Positions 32,638-42,338 of a DNA stretch of 50,837 bases are shown piece by piece; the first letter of the stretch is position 1, and each line of letters begins with the position of its first letter. Made by a program: the position numbers and the translations under genes. The notes beneath the pieces were generated by a model. The model made no database searches, was not told where the DNA came from, and saw only the letters and a program-made list of their open reading frames with translations. Source of the stretch: Anabaena sp. UHCC 0204 (GTDB taxonomy: Bacteria > Cyanobacteriota > Cyanobacteriia > Cyanobacteriales > Nostocaceae); the NCBI RefSeq assembly GCF_009711975.1, contig NZ_VIKW01000013.1, positions 1 through 50,837 of the forward strand, in the 5' to 3' direction.

Positions 32638-34230
32638 TCACTTTTCAGCTACAGTCCACCAAGCCAAAGCATAAGCTTGAGTAGCTTCATTCACCTGCTT
32701 CTTAAATTCCACCCGAATTTTATAATTACCATTAGTGGGAACTGGACAAAAAATATGTTCAACACTATCAACCTCACTCACAGAATCACAAACAACAACT
32801 TCATTATTTTTCCCATTTTCCTTAATTAAATAGACATCAAGATTATTTAATCCTTTATTTATAAAAGTTTCATCCATATCATATTCCTGATTATTATTTT
32901 GATCATCCAACTCCACCAAACGATCCCAATTTAAAGTAATAGCTACAAAACTATTTTCCTTCAAAGTTTTTTGTAAACCATATTCCCTAGAAGAATTAGC
33001 ATTAATAGTACCATAATCCCAACCAATAGGCGGAACTGGTGCATTAGGTTTCCATTGACCAGCATTCAATTGTTGATAAGCTCGAAAAGCATTTAAATGA
33101 CCTGTTCCCATTTGAGCATCTAAGGGAATTGTTGTATTTTTATAAGCATCAGAAACTAACCAATCTTGATTTTGTTTATCAACTAATGTCCTCGTCATTC
33201 CTAACCGTAAACCATCACCACCATCTTGAATTTTGTCCCCTGAATTGAGTAAAACTGCTTTCATTACTTGATGACGACGAGCATCAATAGTCCAATTTGG
33301 TTGTTTAGTTCGTAACTGTCTATCTGCAAATTCCTGTAATAATGCTATAGTTCCTGTAACTTGTGGTGCAGCAAAACTTGTACCTGTAGATTTATTTAAC
33401 TTACCATCAGGATTAAGTAAAGGAATATTAGTACCAGGAGCAACTAAACTAATCGCTCTTCTCCCACCAATATTAAATTCTTTCCCATCTAAACGATTTT
33501 CTATACCTTGATTAATACTAGCCAGATTAGAAACATGAACTTTATTAAAAATTCCCTCTCTTTCCGAGGAAAAAGCCACATTAATTGCGTTAAAATTGTC
33601 TGTAGGAATGGGAATCCCGCCTTTGCCTTGATTGCCGGCGATCGCATACACAACATCATGAACACGGCTAGACCAGTCAATACATAATGTTAGTAAAGCA
33701 TTACCATCTAAAATAGCTTCTGGTCGGGGATCACGATCTAGAGGTTCACCAAAACTAAAATTAATAGCCCGAACATCACCACCATTTTGTAACGCAATGT
33801 GTTGGGCTGACAAACATTCCTCTGGTTGACCCATTCTTTTTGTAGATAAAACAGCAGAAGAATATAGTCGTGCATTCGGCGCTACACCTGGAAAAGCCTT
33901 ATCTTGACTCACCATCACACCAGCAACATTATACGCATGGGGATCAATGCCAATATTAGCCTTAGCGGGAAGATTGCGTAAAAACACTGCCGCTGGAGAA
34001 ATAGCCCGATTTTTAGACACAGCTTTATCCCAGCCAAACATCCCCGGACGACCAATTTCTACTTGACCAATCGCAATTTTCCGCCCAGTTAAATTATAAG
34101 GAGATTGATGTAGTTTCAGCGCATCAATACCGTTACTCCCTAAAGAATTGGCAAACTTCACACCAGCCAAGACTGGTAAAGTTAAACAAGAAAAACCTAA
34201 ACTCCAAAAAATCATCCAATTTTTGTTCAT
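32638..34230 (-). CDS. Secreted subtilase (peptidase S8) family protein with non-canonical Asp site
   Basis: A 530-residue protein with a signal peptide (WMIFWSLGFSCLTLPVLAG). The subtilase fold is indicated by the serine motif GTSFAAPQVTG (S285), the oxyanion asparagine in YAIAGNQGKGG (N200) and a histidine segment DPHAYNVAGVMV (H98) in place of the usual HGTHVAG. Where the catalytic Asp is expected (V-D-T-G) it reads IAIGQVEIGRPG, offering Glu58 rather than Asp. The C-terminal about 130 residues (from GWDYGTINANS) form a beta-rich P/PPC-like domain with a DDQNNNQEYDMDE calcium-binding-like stretch. It may be a variant protease or a non-catalytic paralogue. Fragments of its 3' end recur at 44741-44967. 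Confidence 0.8.
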   Translation of the reverse strand: MNKNWMIFWSLGFSCLTLPVLAGVKFANSLGSNGIDALKLHQSPYNLTGRKIAIGQVEIGRPGMFGWDKAVSKNRAISPAAVFLRNLPAKANIGIDPHAYNVAGVMVSQDKAFPGVAPNARLYSSAVLSTKRMGQPEECLSAQHIALQNGGDVRAINFSFGEPLDRDPRPEAILDGNALLTLCIDWSSRVHDVVYAIAGNQGKGGIPIPTDNFNAINVAFSSEREGIFNKVHVSNLASINQGIENRLDGKEFNIGGRRAISLVAPGTNIPLLNPDGKLNKSTGTSFAAPQVTGTIALLQEFADRQLRTKQPNWTIDARRHQVMKAVLLNSGDKIQDGGDGLRLGMTRTLVDKQNQDWLVSDAYKNTTIPLDAQMGTGHLNAFRAYQQLNAGQWKPNAPVPPIGWDYGTINANSSREYGLQKTLKENSFVAITLNWDRLVELDDQNNNQEYDMDETFINKGLNNLDVYLIKENGKNNEVVVCDSVSEVDSVEHIFCPVPTNGNYKIRVEFKKQVNEATQAYALAWWTVAEK

Positions 34231-34337
34231 AGTTAGTTGTTAAGGAAGAAGAACAAGTTTTCTTTTCGATTTTGAATTGATTTCTCCATATTTTGTTACA
34301 ATACTTACAGACGAAGACGCTTAAAAACCCACTAGCC

Positions 34338-35045
34338 ATGACCCAAAATTCATCTCAAAAGCCTATAGTTATCGCTCCATCTATCCTATCAGCAGATTTT
34401 AGTCGTCTGGGTGACGATATTCGCGCCGTAGACAAAGCCGGAGCAGACTGGATTCACGTTGATGTAATGGATGGACGTTTTGTCCCTAATATTACAATAG
34501 GTCCCCTGATTGTGGAGGCGATTCGTCCAGTTACAACCAAACCACTGGATGTCCACTTGATGATTGTGGAACCAGAAAAGTATGTAGAAGGTTTTGCTAA
34601 GGCTGGTGCTGATATTATTTCCGTCCATGCAGAACACAACGCATCTCCTCACCTGCACCGCACCCTCGGACAAATCAGAGAACTCGGTAAAAAAGCTGGA
34701 GTTGTACTCAATCCTGGTACACCTTTAGAACTAATTGAATATGTTCTAGAATTGTGCGATTTAGTGCTAATTATGAGCGTTAACCCCGGTTTTGGTGGTC
34801 AAAGCTTCATTCCTAGTGTAGTTCCTAAAATCCGTAAGTTGCGTCAAATGTGCGATGAACGCGGTTTAGATCCTTGGATTGAAGTTGACGGGGGACTAAA
34901 AGCTAATAATACTTGGCAAGTTTTGGAAGCTGGTGCTAATGCGATCGTAGCGGGTTCGGCTGTGTTTAATGCTCCTGATTATGCTGAGGCGATTACCAAT
35001 ATCCGTAATAGTAAGCGTCCGACTCCAGAATTAGCTGCTGTTTAA
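34338..35045 (+). CDS. rpe: Ribulose-phosphate 3-epimerase
   Basis: Interconverts ribulose-5-phosphate and xylulose-5-phosphate in the Calvin cycle and pentose phosphate pathway. The 235-residue TIM-barrel protein shows [59 protein letters not shown] and [10 protein letters not shown], the full set of metal- and phosphate-binding segments. ATG at 34338 gives the usual [15 protein letters not shown] start. The GTTACAATAC sequence at about 34295-34304 provides a good -10 element. It diverges from the subtilase gene. A 33-base fragment nearly identical to its DWIHVDV region occurs at 44769-44802. Confidence 0.95.
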   Translation: MTQNSSQKPIVIAPSILSADFSRLGDDIRAVDKAGADWIHVDVMDGRFVPNITIGPLIVEAIRPVTTKPLDVHLMIVEPEKYVEGFAKAGADIISVHAEHNASPHLHRTLGQIRELGKKAGVVLNPGTPLELIEYVLELCDLVLIMSVNPGFGGQSFIPSVVPKIRKLRQMCDERGLDPWIEVDGGLKANNTWQVLEAGANAIVAGSAVFNAPDYAEAITNIRNSKRPTPELAAV

Positions 35046-35073
35046 TTTAATACTTGTGATTAATTGAAAGCTA

Positions 35074-35103
35074 GATCCTCGATTTCTTTAAGAAGTCGGG
35101 GAT
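35074..35103 (+). terminator. Probable Rho-independent terminator of rpe
   Basis: ATCCTCGATTTCTT and AAGAAGTCGGGGAT pair (with wobbles) to form a long stem followed by TTATTTTATATTTTT. It lies about 30 bases after the rpe stop and isolates rpe from the defence-like operon. Confidence 0.6.
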
Positions 35104-35293
35104 TTATTTTATATTTTTATAAAATTTGATGCCATCTGGAATTTGGTTTCAGGGTGATATTTGCGTGATTTTTCTTGGTTTATTGTATATGAATGTAAGA
35201 GAATTTCAGTGATTTTGACGTATTAGTTATTTCTAATTGTGATTTAATGAGATTAGTTGAGTAGCTTAGTATAAAAATCGTTAAGGTGTCGAG

Positions 35294-37468
35294 ATGGGGC
35301 AATTCTCAGACTGGATGATAGTTGGTGCTTTTACTTTTGGTGTTGGTATAACTGGTTCTTTGACTGGACAAGTCAGCGTGGGTTTGTTAGGAAGCACCAC
35401 AGGAGCAATTATAGGGGCTTCTGTTGCCAGTAAATTACAAGATGATAAACAGCGTAATACATTAATTGAATTGGATAAGCTAAGGGAACTGGTAGCTACA
35501 CAAGAGGAATTAACAAAGTTAAAGCAACAAGAGGTAATTCTAAAAACAAGGGTAGAAGCGTTACGAAAAGAGGAAGCAGCACTAGCAGCAGTTAGAGGAC
35601 AATATCAGGAAAAACGAGCAGAATTACAACAGGTTGATCAAAAATTAACTCCCCTCAAGCAGCAACAACAAGAACTAGAAAATCGCATTCTGGTAATTAA
35701 TCAGAAAAGTCCTAATTTATCCCATCTGGAACAACTTATAGGACAAATTGAACAATTTAAAATTGAGAAAAGTGGATTAGAAGGTCAAATTTATGCGCTA
35801 AGTTCTCAAGTTGAATCCTTAGAATCACAGAAAATAAATCTCCAGAAAGTAGAATTAGAATTACCTATTAAAAAATCAGATTTAGATAGTCTAACGGCAC
35901 AAGTTCAAGAACTACAAAATCAATCTCAACAACTAGAACAACGTGCGGTTGAATTAGAATTATTGCGGATTACTTATGATGGAATTTTTAACCAAAAAGA
36001 AAGTTTTGAAGAAAGAGTTAATCAGTTAAGACCAGAAATAGACAGGTTAGAAGCTGAAAAACAACGCATTTTACAAGCAATTCAAGAAAACCAGAATGAG
36101 TATCACAAAATTGAAGAATGGCGGCAAAAATTACACGAATTAAAAATTGCTATTAGAGATAAAAAGTCGGAATTACGAGAACTGGAAAGAGAAATCGAGC
36201 ATTTGCAGGGTATTAAAGCTGCCCTAGCAGAAAATAATGCTAAGTTGCAACAAGAAAAAGAAGAACTTCAAGAAGAAATTAGAAGATTAAAAGGAGAAAT
36301 CACCGAATTAGAAAATAGTGCTAAATTAGCATTACAATCTCTGAGAGAAAAACTTTGGACTGAACTACCTAACAATAAATTACAACTAGAAGAAAAAGAA
36401 TTTATTACGGGTTTTATTAATAGTATTAAATCTCAAGGATTAACTTTTTCTGAACGGGTAATTAACGCATTTCATACATCATTGAAAGTCCAAGATATTT
36501 CTGCTTTGGTGATTTTAGCGGGAATTAGTGGTACTGGTAAAAGTGAACTTCCACAACGATATAGTCATTATATTGGAGCGCAATTATTAACATTAGCTGT
36601 ACAACCGCGCTGGGATTCTCCACAAGATTTACAAGGCTTTTATAACTATGTTGAAAAGAAGTTTAAACCCACTGATTTGATGCGGGGACTGTATCAATAT
36701 AATAAAGATTCAGCAATGGAAGATAGAATTGTCATTGTATTACTAGATGAAATGAATTTAGCTAGAGTTGAATATTATTTTAGTGAGTTTTTATCTAAGT
36801 TAGAAAGTCGTCGTAATCATGCAACTTATTTAGAGATTGATGTTGGTAGTTTACGTATAAATGAAAATGAACGTCGGTTACAAATTCCTAATGCTTTTCT
36901 GTTTGTGGGAACAATGAATGAAGATGAGACTACACAAACTCTATCAGATAAGGTATTAGATAGAGCAAATGTTTTGACTTTTGGTAAACCGCAAAATTTA
37001 AAATTACGTCAAGAAAATCAAATCACAAGTAGCAATAATCAACCTTCAGAATATTTACCATATACTCATTTTCAAAGATGGATTACAGTACCAGATCCTA
37101 ATTCTGAGGTTGTCAAGAAAGTTAAATATTTCTTGAATGAAGCTAATGAAGTTATGGAAAAAATTGGTCATCCTTTTGCCCATCGTGTTTATCAAGCTAT
37201 TACTCAATATGTGGTTAATTATCCCGGAGTAGATAATATTGATGCACCAGCTTTTAAGTTCGCACTTGCTGATCAATTTGGACAAAAACTATTACCAAAA
37301 CTGCGAGGTGTGATGGTTGATGAATCACAGCAAGAATTAGATGAACTTGAGAAAATTATTTCAGATATTGATGATAAACCATTAATTACAGCTTTTCAGA
37401 AGGCACGAAAAGGACGTTATGGACAATTTAGTTGGCAAGGTTTAGTTTATGAGGATAAACAAGCATAA
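35294..37468 (+). CDS. McrB-type AAA+ ATPase with membrane-like N-terminus and long coiled coil
   Basis: First gene of a five-gene operon; 724 residues. Residues about 8-47 form a Gly-rich hydrophobic region (two short helices or a zipper). Residues about 50-365 are continuous coiled coil rich in Glu, Gln, Lys and Leu. The AAA+ domain (about 395-660) has Walker A GISGTGKS (410-417), Walker B VIVLLDEMNLARVEYYFSEF (D485, E486), sensor 1 FVGTMNEDE (N542) and an arginine finger candidate in DRANVL (R557). The LDEMNLA..EYYFSEFLS..E pattern marks the McrB/dynein-like clade. McrB proteins use NTP hydrolysis to drive a partner nuclease. The next gene's ATG shares one base with this stop codon. Confidence 0.8.
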   Translation: MGQFSDWMIVGAFTFGVGITGSLTGQVSVGLLGSTTGAIIGASVASKLQDDKQRNTLIELDKLRELVATQEELTKLKQQEVILKTRVEALRKEEAALAAVRGQYQEKRAELQQVDQKLTPLKQQQQELENRILVINQKSPNLSHLEQLIGQIEQFKIEKSGLEGQIYALSSQVESLESQKINLQKVELELPIKKSDLDSLTAQVQELQNQSQQLEQRAVELELLRITYDGIFNQKESFEERVNQLRPEIDRLEAEKQRILQAIQENQNEYHKIEEWRQKLHELKIAIRDKKSELRELEREIEHLQGIKAALAENNAKLQQEKEELQEEIRRLKGEITELENSAKLALQSLREKLWTELPNNKLQLEEKEFITGFINSIKSQGLTFSERVINAFHTSLKVQDISALVILAGISGTGKSELPQRYSHYIGAQLLTLAVQPRWDSPQDLQGFYNYVEKKFKPTDLMRGLYQYNKDSAMEDRIVIVLLDEMNLARVEYYFSEFLSKLESRRNHATYLEIDVGSLRINENERRLQIPNAFLFVGTMNEDETTQTLSDKVLDRANVLTFGKPQNLKLRQENQITSSNNQPSEYLPYTHFQRWITVPDPNSEVVKKVKYFLNEANEVMEKIGHPFAHRVYQAITQYVVNYPGVDNIDAPAFKFALADQFGQKLLPKLRGVMVDESQQELDELEKIISDIDDKPLITAFQKARKGRYGQFSWQGLVYEDKQA

Positions 37469-39045
37469 TGAAAATTTATTCTAGCCTATTTGCTTATCTA
37501 AATCAGTCTCCTTTAATATCAAATATTCCTCAATTACAAGCTAGTCAACGTCCGATTATTGTTCTAGAATCAGAGGAAATTTTATCAGAAACATCTTGCT
37601 TAATTCCTATTACTGATGGAGTTTATGAAATTGGATTTCCTTATTTGCAAACTACTGATTTACAACATCATAATTTTGAATTACAGTCTGGATTAACTTT
37701 AGATATTTCTGGAAAGTCTTATATTTTGCAGGTTAGTGATGAAATATTAGATTTAGAGACTATTAAGGAAGAAGCAGAAATACAGGAATTAGAAAATAGA
37801 TTGGGTGAACGTTTAGATAAAACAACGGCTAACTTAATTCGGTTATTTATTGGAATGTTTACAGATATATTTAGTCATCAAAAAACAGTAAATACTAATA
37901 TTGTATTAATTGAATTACCAGAAAAATTAGAATTAGTAAATATTGAAGATGCAAATTTACCGATTATAATTAGTTTAGACAGAAAATACCAATTACGGCG
38001 GAAACTAGAAGCAATTAGTGATAAATTACGTCATCAACTGAGAAGACAAGCAGAATCAATGTTTGTGGGTAAAATTCAAGAAATGGATAGTTATTGTTTG
38101 CGCGATTATGTCCGCAGACCAGGTTTAACTGCTGTGGAAAAAGCAGGTTCAAAGCAGCAGTTAATGGGTATCCAACGCTATCAAGATTTTAACACACCTG
38201 AGAATAAATTTCTAGTTTATTTTAGTCAAATTTTACATTTAAATTGTTTTCAATATGAAAGAAGTGGAGCAAGTCAATTTAGAGAGACAATTGGAAAAAT
38301 CAGATTAGTAATTGATTTATTTAAACAACAACGGATAGTAAAAACTATTCAAGATAGAAGCTATAAATTTACTCAGCCAAATTATGTTTTACAACAAAAT
38401 CCTATATATAGAAGTTTTTATGAAGCTTATTTAGAATATTTGCGAAAGAAAAATGAAAAGGAGAAGTTATGGACTTTCAGAAATGCGCTATTAGCTGATA
38501 GTGTTTATATTTATTTAACAGCATCATTGCTGAAGTTTCAGGGAATAGATGTAGATGCTAATTTAGCTATTAATGGTAGTTTAACTCCCGATAAAGGATG
38601 TTATATCAATAGGGAGCAAGATATTACAGTTAAGGTATTTTTGCAAAATCAAGTTTATGTATTTAGTTTGAAAAAACAAGTTAATGATATAAAAAGCGAT
38701 TGGGTATTAATTTTAGAAATTCATCAGTTAGATTCTCTAGAATTAGAAACTAAAAAATTAGTGTTTCCTATTTGGATATTTTGGTATCGTCCCAAGGATG
38801 ATATAATTATGCAAATGCAGCAATATTTACAAGAATTAATAGATACCAAAAATGTCAAACTAGGATTATTATTTTATTTACAATTTTCTCCGAATCAACA
38901 GTCAAATGAAGTTCACATAAAGCCTTTTTTTAGCAAAAAGTTATGGTTAGTTCCATTACATGATCGAATCACATCACAAGGATTTACTAAAGTCATTAGT
39001 TTTATGACACTTTTAATTAAAAAAGCGGTGGAGTTTTCAGTATGA
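37468..39045 (+). CDS. DUF2357-type McrC-like partner protein
   Basis: Second gene of the operon; 525 residues. A beta-rich N-terminal region (about 1-90) is followed by helices and the motif QRYQDFNTPENKFLVYFSQI (about 237-256). That motif is the NT-x-EN-x-F hallmark of DUF2357 proteins, which accompany McrB-like ATPases in place of McrC. Those proteins usually end in a PD-(D/E)XK nuclease. Here the corresponding C-terminal region (about 350-440) reads INREQDITVKVFL and VYVFSLKKQ, without an obvious D...(D/E)xK set, so the nuclease looks degenerate. It overlaps the next gene by 4 bases (ATGA). It probably bridges the ATPase to DNA or to other effectors. Confidence 0.65.
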   Translation: MKIYSSLFAYLNQSPLISNIPQLQASQRPIIVLESEEILSETSCLIPITDGVYEIGFPYLQTTDLQHHNFELQSGLTLDISGKSYILQVSDEILDLETIKEEAEIQELENRLGERLDKTTANLIRLFIGMFTDIFSHQKTVNTNIVLIELPEKLELVNIEDANLPIIISLDRKYQLRRKLEAISDKLRHQLRRQAESMFVGKIQEMDSYCLRDYVRRPGLTAVEKAGSKQQLMGIQRYQDFNTPENKFLVYFSQILHLNCFQYERSGASQFRETIGKIRLVIDLFKQQRIVKTIQDRSYKFTQPNYVLQQNPIYRSFYEAYLEYLRKKNEKEKLWTFRNALLADSVYIYLTASLLKFQGIDVDANLAINGSLTPDKGCYINREQDITVKVFLQNQVYVFSLKKQVNDIKSDWVLILEIHQLDSLELETKKLVFPIWIFWYRPKDDIIMQMQQYLQELIDTKNVKLGLLFYLQFSPNQQSNEVHIKPFFSKKLWLVPLHDRITSQGFTKVISFMTLLIKKAVEFSV

Positions 39046-40619
39046 ATGAACAAGAGTTTTGGCAGAAATTACAACAATTAATATATCAATCTGGTGAAAT
39101 TTCTGAAACTACCCAAGCGCAATGGGAGAAATTAGTAGAAATTCATGATTCCCCATCATTACCTACACAATTAATTATGGAAACTGTGTGTAATAGTGCA
39201 GTGTATTTAAACGAGCGATCGCATTTAAACTTTCCTGCAATTACTCCTCATATTTCTCTTAGTGGAAATCAACAAATAGCATTAGAAATGGCACTTTCAA
39301 ATAGTCCTATTTCTTTAATTTCGGGAACAGCAGCGACAGGAAAAACTCGCATTGTAAATAATCTTGCTCATGCAGCTATCAACCATTCTCATAGAGTGCT
39401 AATTTTAACTCATCACACTTCATCCTTAGCAGCTTATCGCAACTTAACAACTTATCCATTTTTGCTATCTCAAGAACAAGATTATTATCAATGGATAATT
39501 AATCAATTGCGTTCTCAACATTTAGCACAACCGCAGATGGATTATTTACCATTACATCTGCTACCAGATGCAGAATTAGCAAAACTGCGAACTCCAGCAA
39601 AACTAGAAAAATGGTTGCCAATTATTGAAAATAATTCATATCAACAATTAACAGAACTATTAAAACCTGAATATCCTCACTTACCACAACCACGCATTCA
39701 ACTATTAGCTTATCGTCTCAAACAGTTAGCACCATTATTACAACAACAATTAAAATTGAGTCAAATTTATAATAATCTTTCAGAACAGGGAATTAAAGAA
39801 ATTGCTGATCAACTCATGGAGAATCCGCAAATCCCCATTGTGGGAACTGTTGAGGAATTTATGCACCCCAAAAATCAACTCTTATGGCAAACAAACTTTG
39901 ATTTAATTCTTATAGAAGAAGCACAATATCTTACCTGGATAGAATTGATACTATTATCGGGATTATGTCAAAAGCTGGTTTTATTTGGTGAAGAAATATC
40001 AAAATATTATCCTAACTCTAACAAAACAAATTTGTTTTTTGCTAACTTCTTTGACTGCTTTAAATGGTTAAAACAGCATTTATTTCCAACTTATGTTTAT
40101 CAATTAAAAGAACAGTTTCGACTACATCAAGAAATAGCTAAACTTGTTTATCCTGGCATTTCTAATGATTCAATTCAAACTCAATCCTCAAATATTAATT
40201 CCTATCTTCCTGAAACTCCAAAAAGATTAGTTTGGCAAGATGTACCTCACGAAAATGCTAGAGAGCAAATTATTAAATTTATTCAAAGTTTGAATACAGA
40301 AATAAGTTCTCAAATCGGAATTATTGCATTTTCGATGGAAGAGCGAGATTACCTTAAAGATAATCTATCCAAAGACTATGATAGAATATTTATTGATATA
40401 GCAACAGAATGGACTGGAAGTGAACGAGAAATAATTATTGTTAATTGTTCAGATCATCCTGAAAATATTCCAGTAGAATATATTAACATAGCACTAACAA
40501 GAGCAAAAGATTATTTGTTCTTATTTGGTGATTATGACTTATGGAAAAAACATAATTCCCCAATTCAATCATTATTATATCAACGAGAATTATACAAAGA
40601 ACGTTTAGTTATTATATAA
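39042..40619 (+). CDS. Superfamily 1 (UPF1/Dna2-like) helicase
   Basis: Third gene; 525 residues. Helicase motifs in order: Q-motif-like LSGNQQIALEMAL, motif I GTAATGKT (95-102), Ia LILTHHTSSLAA, motif II ILIEEAQYL (292-293 E-E, replacing D-E), motif III LVLFGEEISKYYP and motif IV LKEQFRLHQEIA. Motif V ATEWTGSEREIIIVN and motif VI NIALTRAKDYLFLFGD (484-489 ALTRAK) follow. Order and wording fit SF1B helicases of the UPF1/Dna2 type, compact and with no extra nuclease domain. SF1 helicases of this type recur in McrBC-derived defence loci. The acidic pair change in motif II may lower activity. The only HIP1 site I found in the operon lies in this gene (39215-39222). Confidence 0.82.
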   Translation: MNEQEFWQKLQQLIYQSGEISETTQAQWEKLVEIHDSPSLPTQLIMETVCNSAVYLNERSHLNFPAITPHISLSGNQQIALEMALSNSPISLISGTAATGKTRIVNNLAHAAINHSHRVLILTHHTSSLAAYRNLTTYPFLLSQEQDYYQWIINQLRSQHLAQPQMDYLPLHLLPDAELAKLRTPAKLEKWLPIIENNSYQQLTELLKPEYPHLPQPRIQLLAYRLKQLAPLLQQQLKLSQIYNNLSEQGIKEIADQLMENPQIPIVGTVEEFMHPKNQLLWQTNFDLILIEEAQYLTWIELILLSGLCQKLVLFGEEISKYYPNSNKTNLFFANFFDCFKWLKQHLFPTYVYQLKEQFRLHQEIAKLVYPGISNDSIQTQSSNINSYLPETPKRLVWQDVPHENAREQIIKFIQSLNTEISSQIGIIAFSMEERDYLKDNLSKDYDRIFIDIATEWTGSEREIIIVNCSDHPENIPVEYINIALTRAKDYLFLFGDYDLWKKHNSPIQSLLYQRELYKERLVII

Positions 40620-40628
40620 ATACAAATC

Positions 40629-42335
40629 ATGAAATTACAAATTCAACTATCAGGAAATTTTCACCGTTTACTATTAACAGGTACAGAATCAATATCAATA
40701 TCAATATCTTTAGGTGATTTAATGCGAGAAGTGCAAGCAGTAGCTACTCAGAACCGCAGACGAACACCCCAATTATTACGTCAATCTTTTGGGTTAGATT
40801 TTATCCCTGAATTAGTATTAATTAACTTGTGTAAACAAGCAAATGGTATTATTGAAGATCATGAACTTTATCAAGTACCATCCCTGAAATTATTGCAGCC
40901 TATTAACTCTCAATTAAATAACCAAGCTATTAACACATATTCTTATCAATTTATATCTAAAGAAGCTAATTTGCAACTAACAGCAGATGATCCACAAATT
41001 CCCATTTTTACTGGTACTATTTCCGAACAACCAGGAATTTATAACCTGACTATAGAAAAACCTAATTATCCTGGTTTAGATCATGATTATGTTCAAACAA
41101 TATGGAATGATAGTAGAGACTATTGGCAGAATTTACCCAACATTGAAAAAATCAAATATGCTTTACAATCTCGTGATTTTAATTATTTTTATATTAATTA
41201 TCAACAAATTAAAGTTTGGATTTCAATCCAAGAATTATCTTTAGATTTGAGAGCAGCAATCACATTTTTACATTTAAATGAAAATGATACATCAAATTTG
41301 TTAACATCAGTGAGATTATTAGTTGAGGAATATCAGTCAAAATATAGATATCAACCAACAAATTTACCTAATGAACTACAACTAAACTCTACTTTACCTC
41401 CCCAAAGTGGGTTATTAATTCGTAGTGGTAAAAATCGCAGTATTTTCCAAAAAATTATTAATAATGCTCGTCAATTTTTGCTGATTTCTAGTTATATTAT
41501 TGAAGATGAAGAACTAACAGAATTAATTTGTCAAAAATCATTACAACTACCCCAAAGAGTTTGGATATTAACAGATTTGAGAAATGAAGTTTTAGATCGC
41601 ATTGATGAGCAAATATCAGATAATGTATCTAGATCAGAACAATACCAAATCACAGATGAGCGCAAAAAAACTTGTTTAAAAATGCTCCTAAATGCAAATA
41701 TTCCTATTCGTAGCGGTGGTTTTCATTTGAAAACTTATATTTCTGAACAGTACGCTTATTTAGGTTCTTGTAATCTTACTCGCGGAAGTTTAGATTTTAA
41801 TAAAGAAGCTGGAATAGTTTTTATTAACAATTCACAACATCAATCATTAATTAATTTATTTCAGCAATTTTGGCAAAAATGTAGCCAAGATGAAGTTATA
41901 CCTGATAGCAATAATGATGGGTTTCGTTTACGTTCTCTTGTTCATAAGAGTCAAGATAAATATACCAACTATCCTAATTTTTTAACATCATCACAATATC
42001 AAAGAGATTTAATAGAACAACTGAGAAATTTTAAAGGAGAGGTAAAAATTTACAGTCGCAGTTTCCAACCATCAGCAGAGATAGCAAATTATTTGCGTTT
42101 GTTAGATACAAACATTTTTATTGATTCGAGTATGTCAGTTATAAATCAAAACTTTAATATTCAGAAAATTAGGTATCTTCATGCTAAAATCACTATTTTA
42201 GGCAATCAAATAGCGTATATCGGGGGAATTAATTTTAATTTTGGTGATTCATATTCCCATGATTTAATGTATAAAACCACCGATACAAGGGAAATTAAGC
42301 AAATAATTAGTCAACTACCATCATTACATTCATAA
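40629..42335 (+). CDS. Phospholipase D-type (two HxK motif) nuclease-like protein
   Basis: Fourth gene; 568 residues. The C-terminal 300 residues hold two PLD half-domains. The first has HLKTYISEQYAYLGSCNLTR (H366, K368, N in GSCN). The second has LHAKITILGNQIAYIGGINF (H518, K520, N in GGIN). In both, the Asp of classical HxK(x4)D is replaced (Glu and Gly), as in many PLD-type nucleases and helicase-associated domains. The N-terminal about 250 residues are not recognised. This is the most likely catalytic effector of the operon, cutting nucleic acid. It starts 9 bases after the helicase stop and ends 3 bases before the next gene. Confidence 0.78.
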   Translation: MKLQIQLSGNFHRLLLTGTESISISISLGDLMREVQAVATQNRRRTPQLLRQSFGLDFIPELVLINLCKQANGIIEDHELYQVPSLKLLQPINSQLNNQAINTYSYQFISKEANLQLTADDPQIPIFTGTISEQPGIYNLTIEKPNYPGLDHDYVQTIWNDSRDYWQNLPNIEKIKYALQSRDFNYFYINYQQIKVWISIQELSLDLRAAITFLHLNENDTSNLLTSVRLLVEEYQSKYRYQPTNLPNELQLNSTLPPQSGLLIRSGKNRSIFQKIINNARQFLLISSYIIEDEELTELICQKSLQLPQRVWILTDLRNEVLDRIDEQISDNVSRSEQYQITDERKKTCLKMLLNANIPIRSGGFHLKTYISEQYAYLGSCNLTRGSLDFNKEAGIVFINNSQHQSLINLFQQFWQKCSQDEVIPDSNNDGFRLRSLVHKSQDKYTNYPNFLTSSQYQRDLIEQLRNFKGEVKIYSRSFQPSAEIANYLRLLDTNIFIDSSMSVINQNFNIQKIRYLHAKITILGNQIAYIGGINFNFGDSYSHDLMYKTTDTREIKQIISQLPSLHS

Positions 42336-42338
42336 CCT

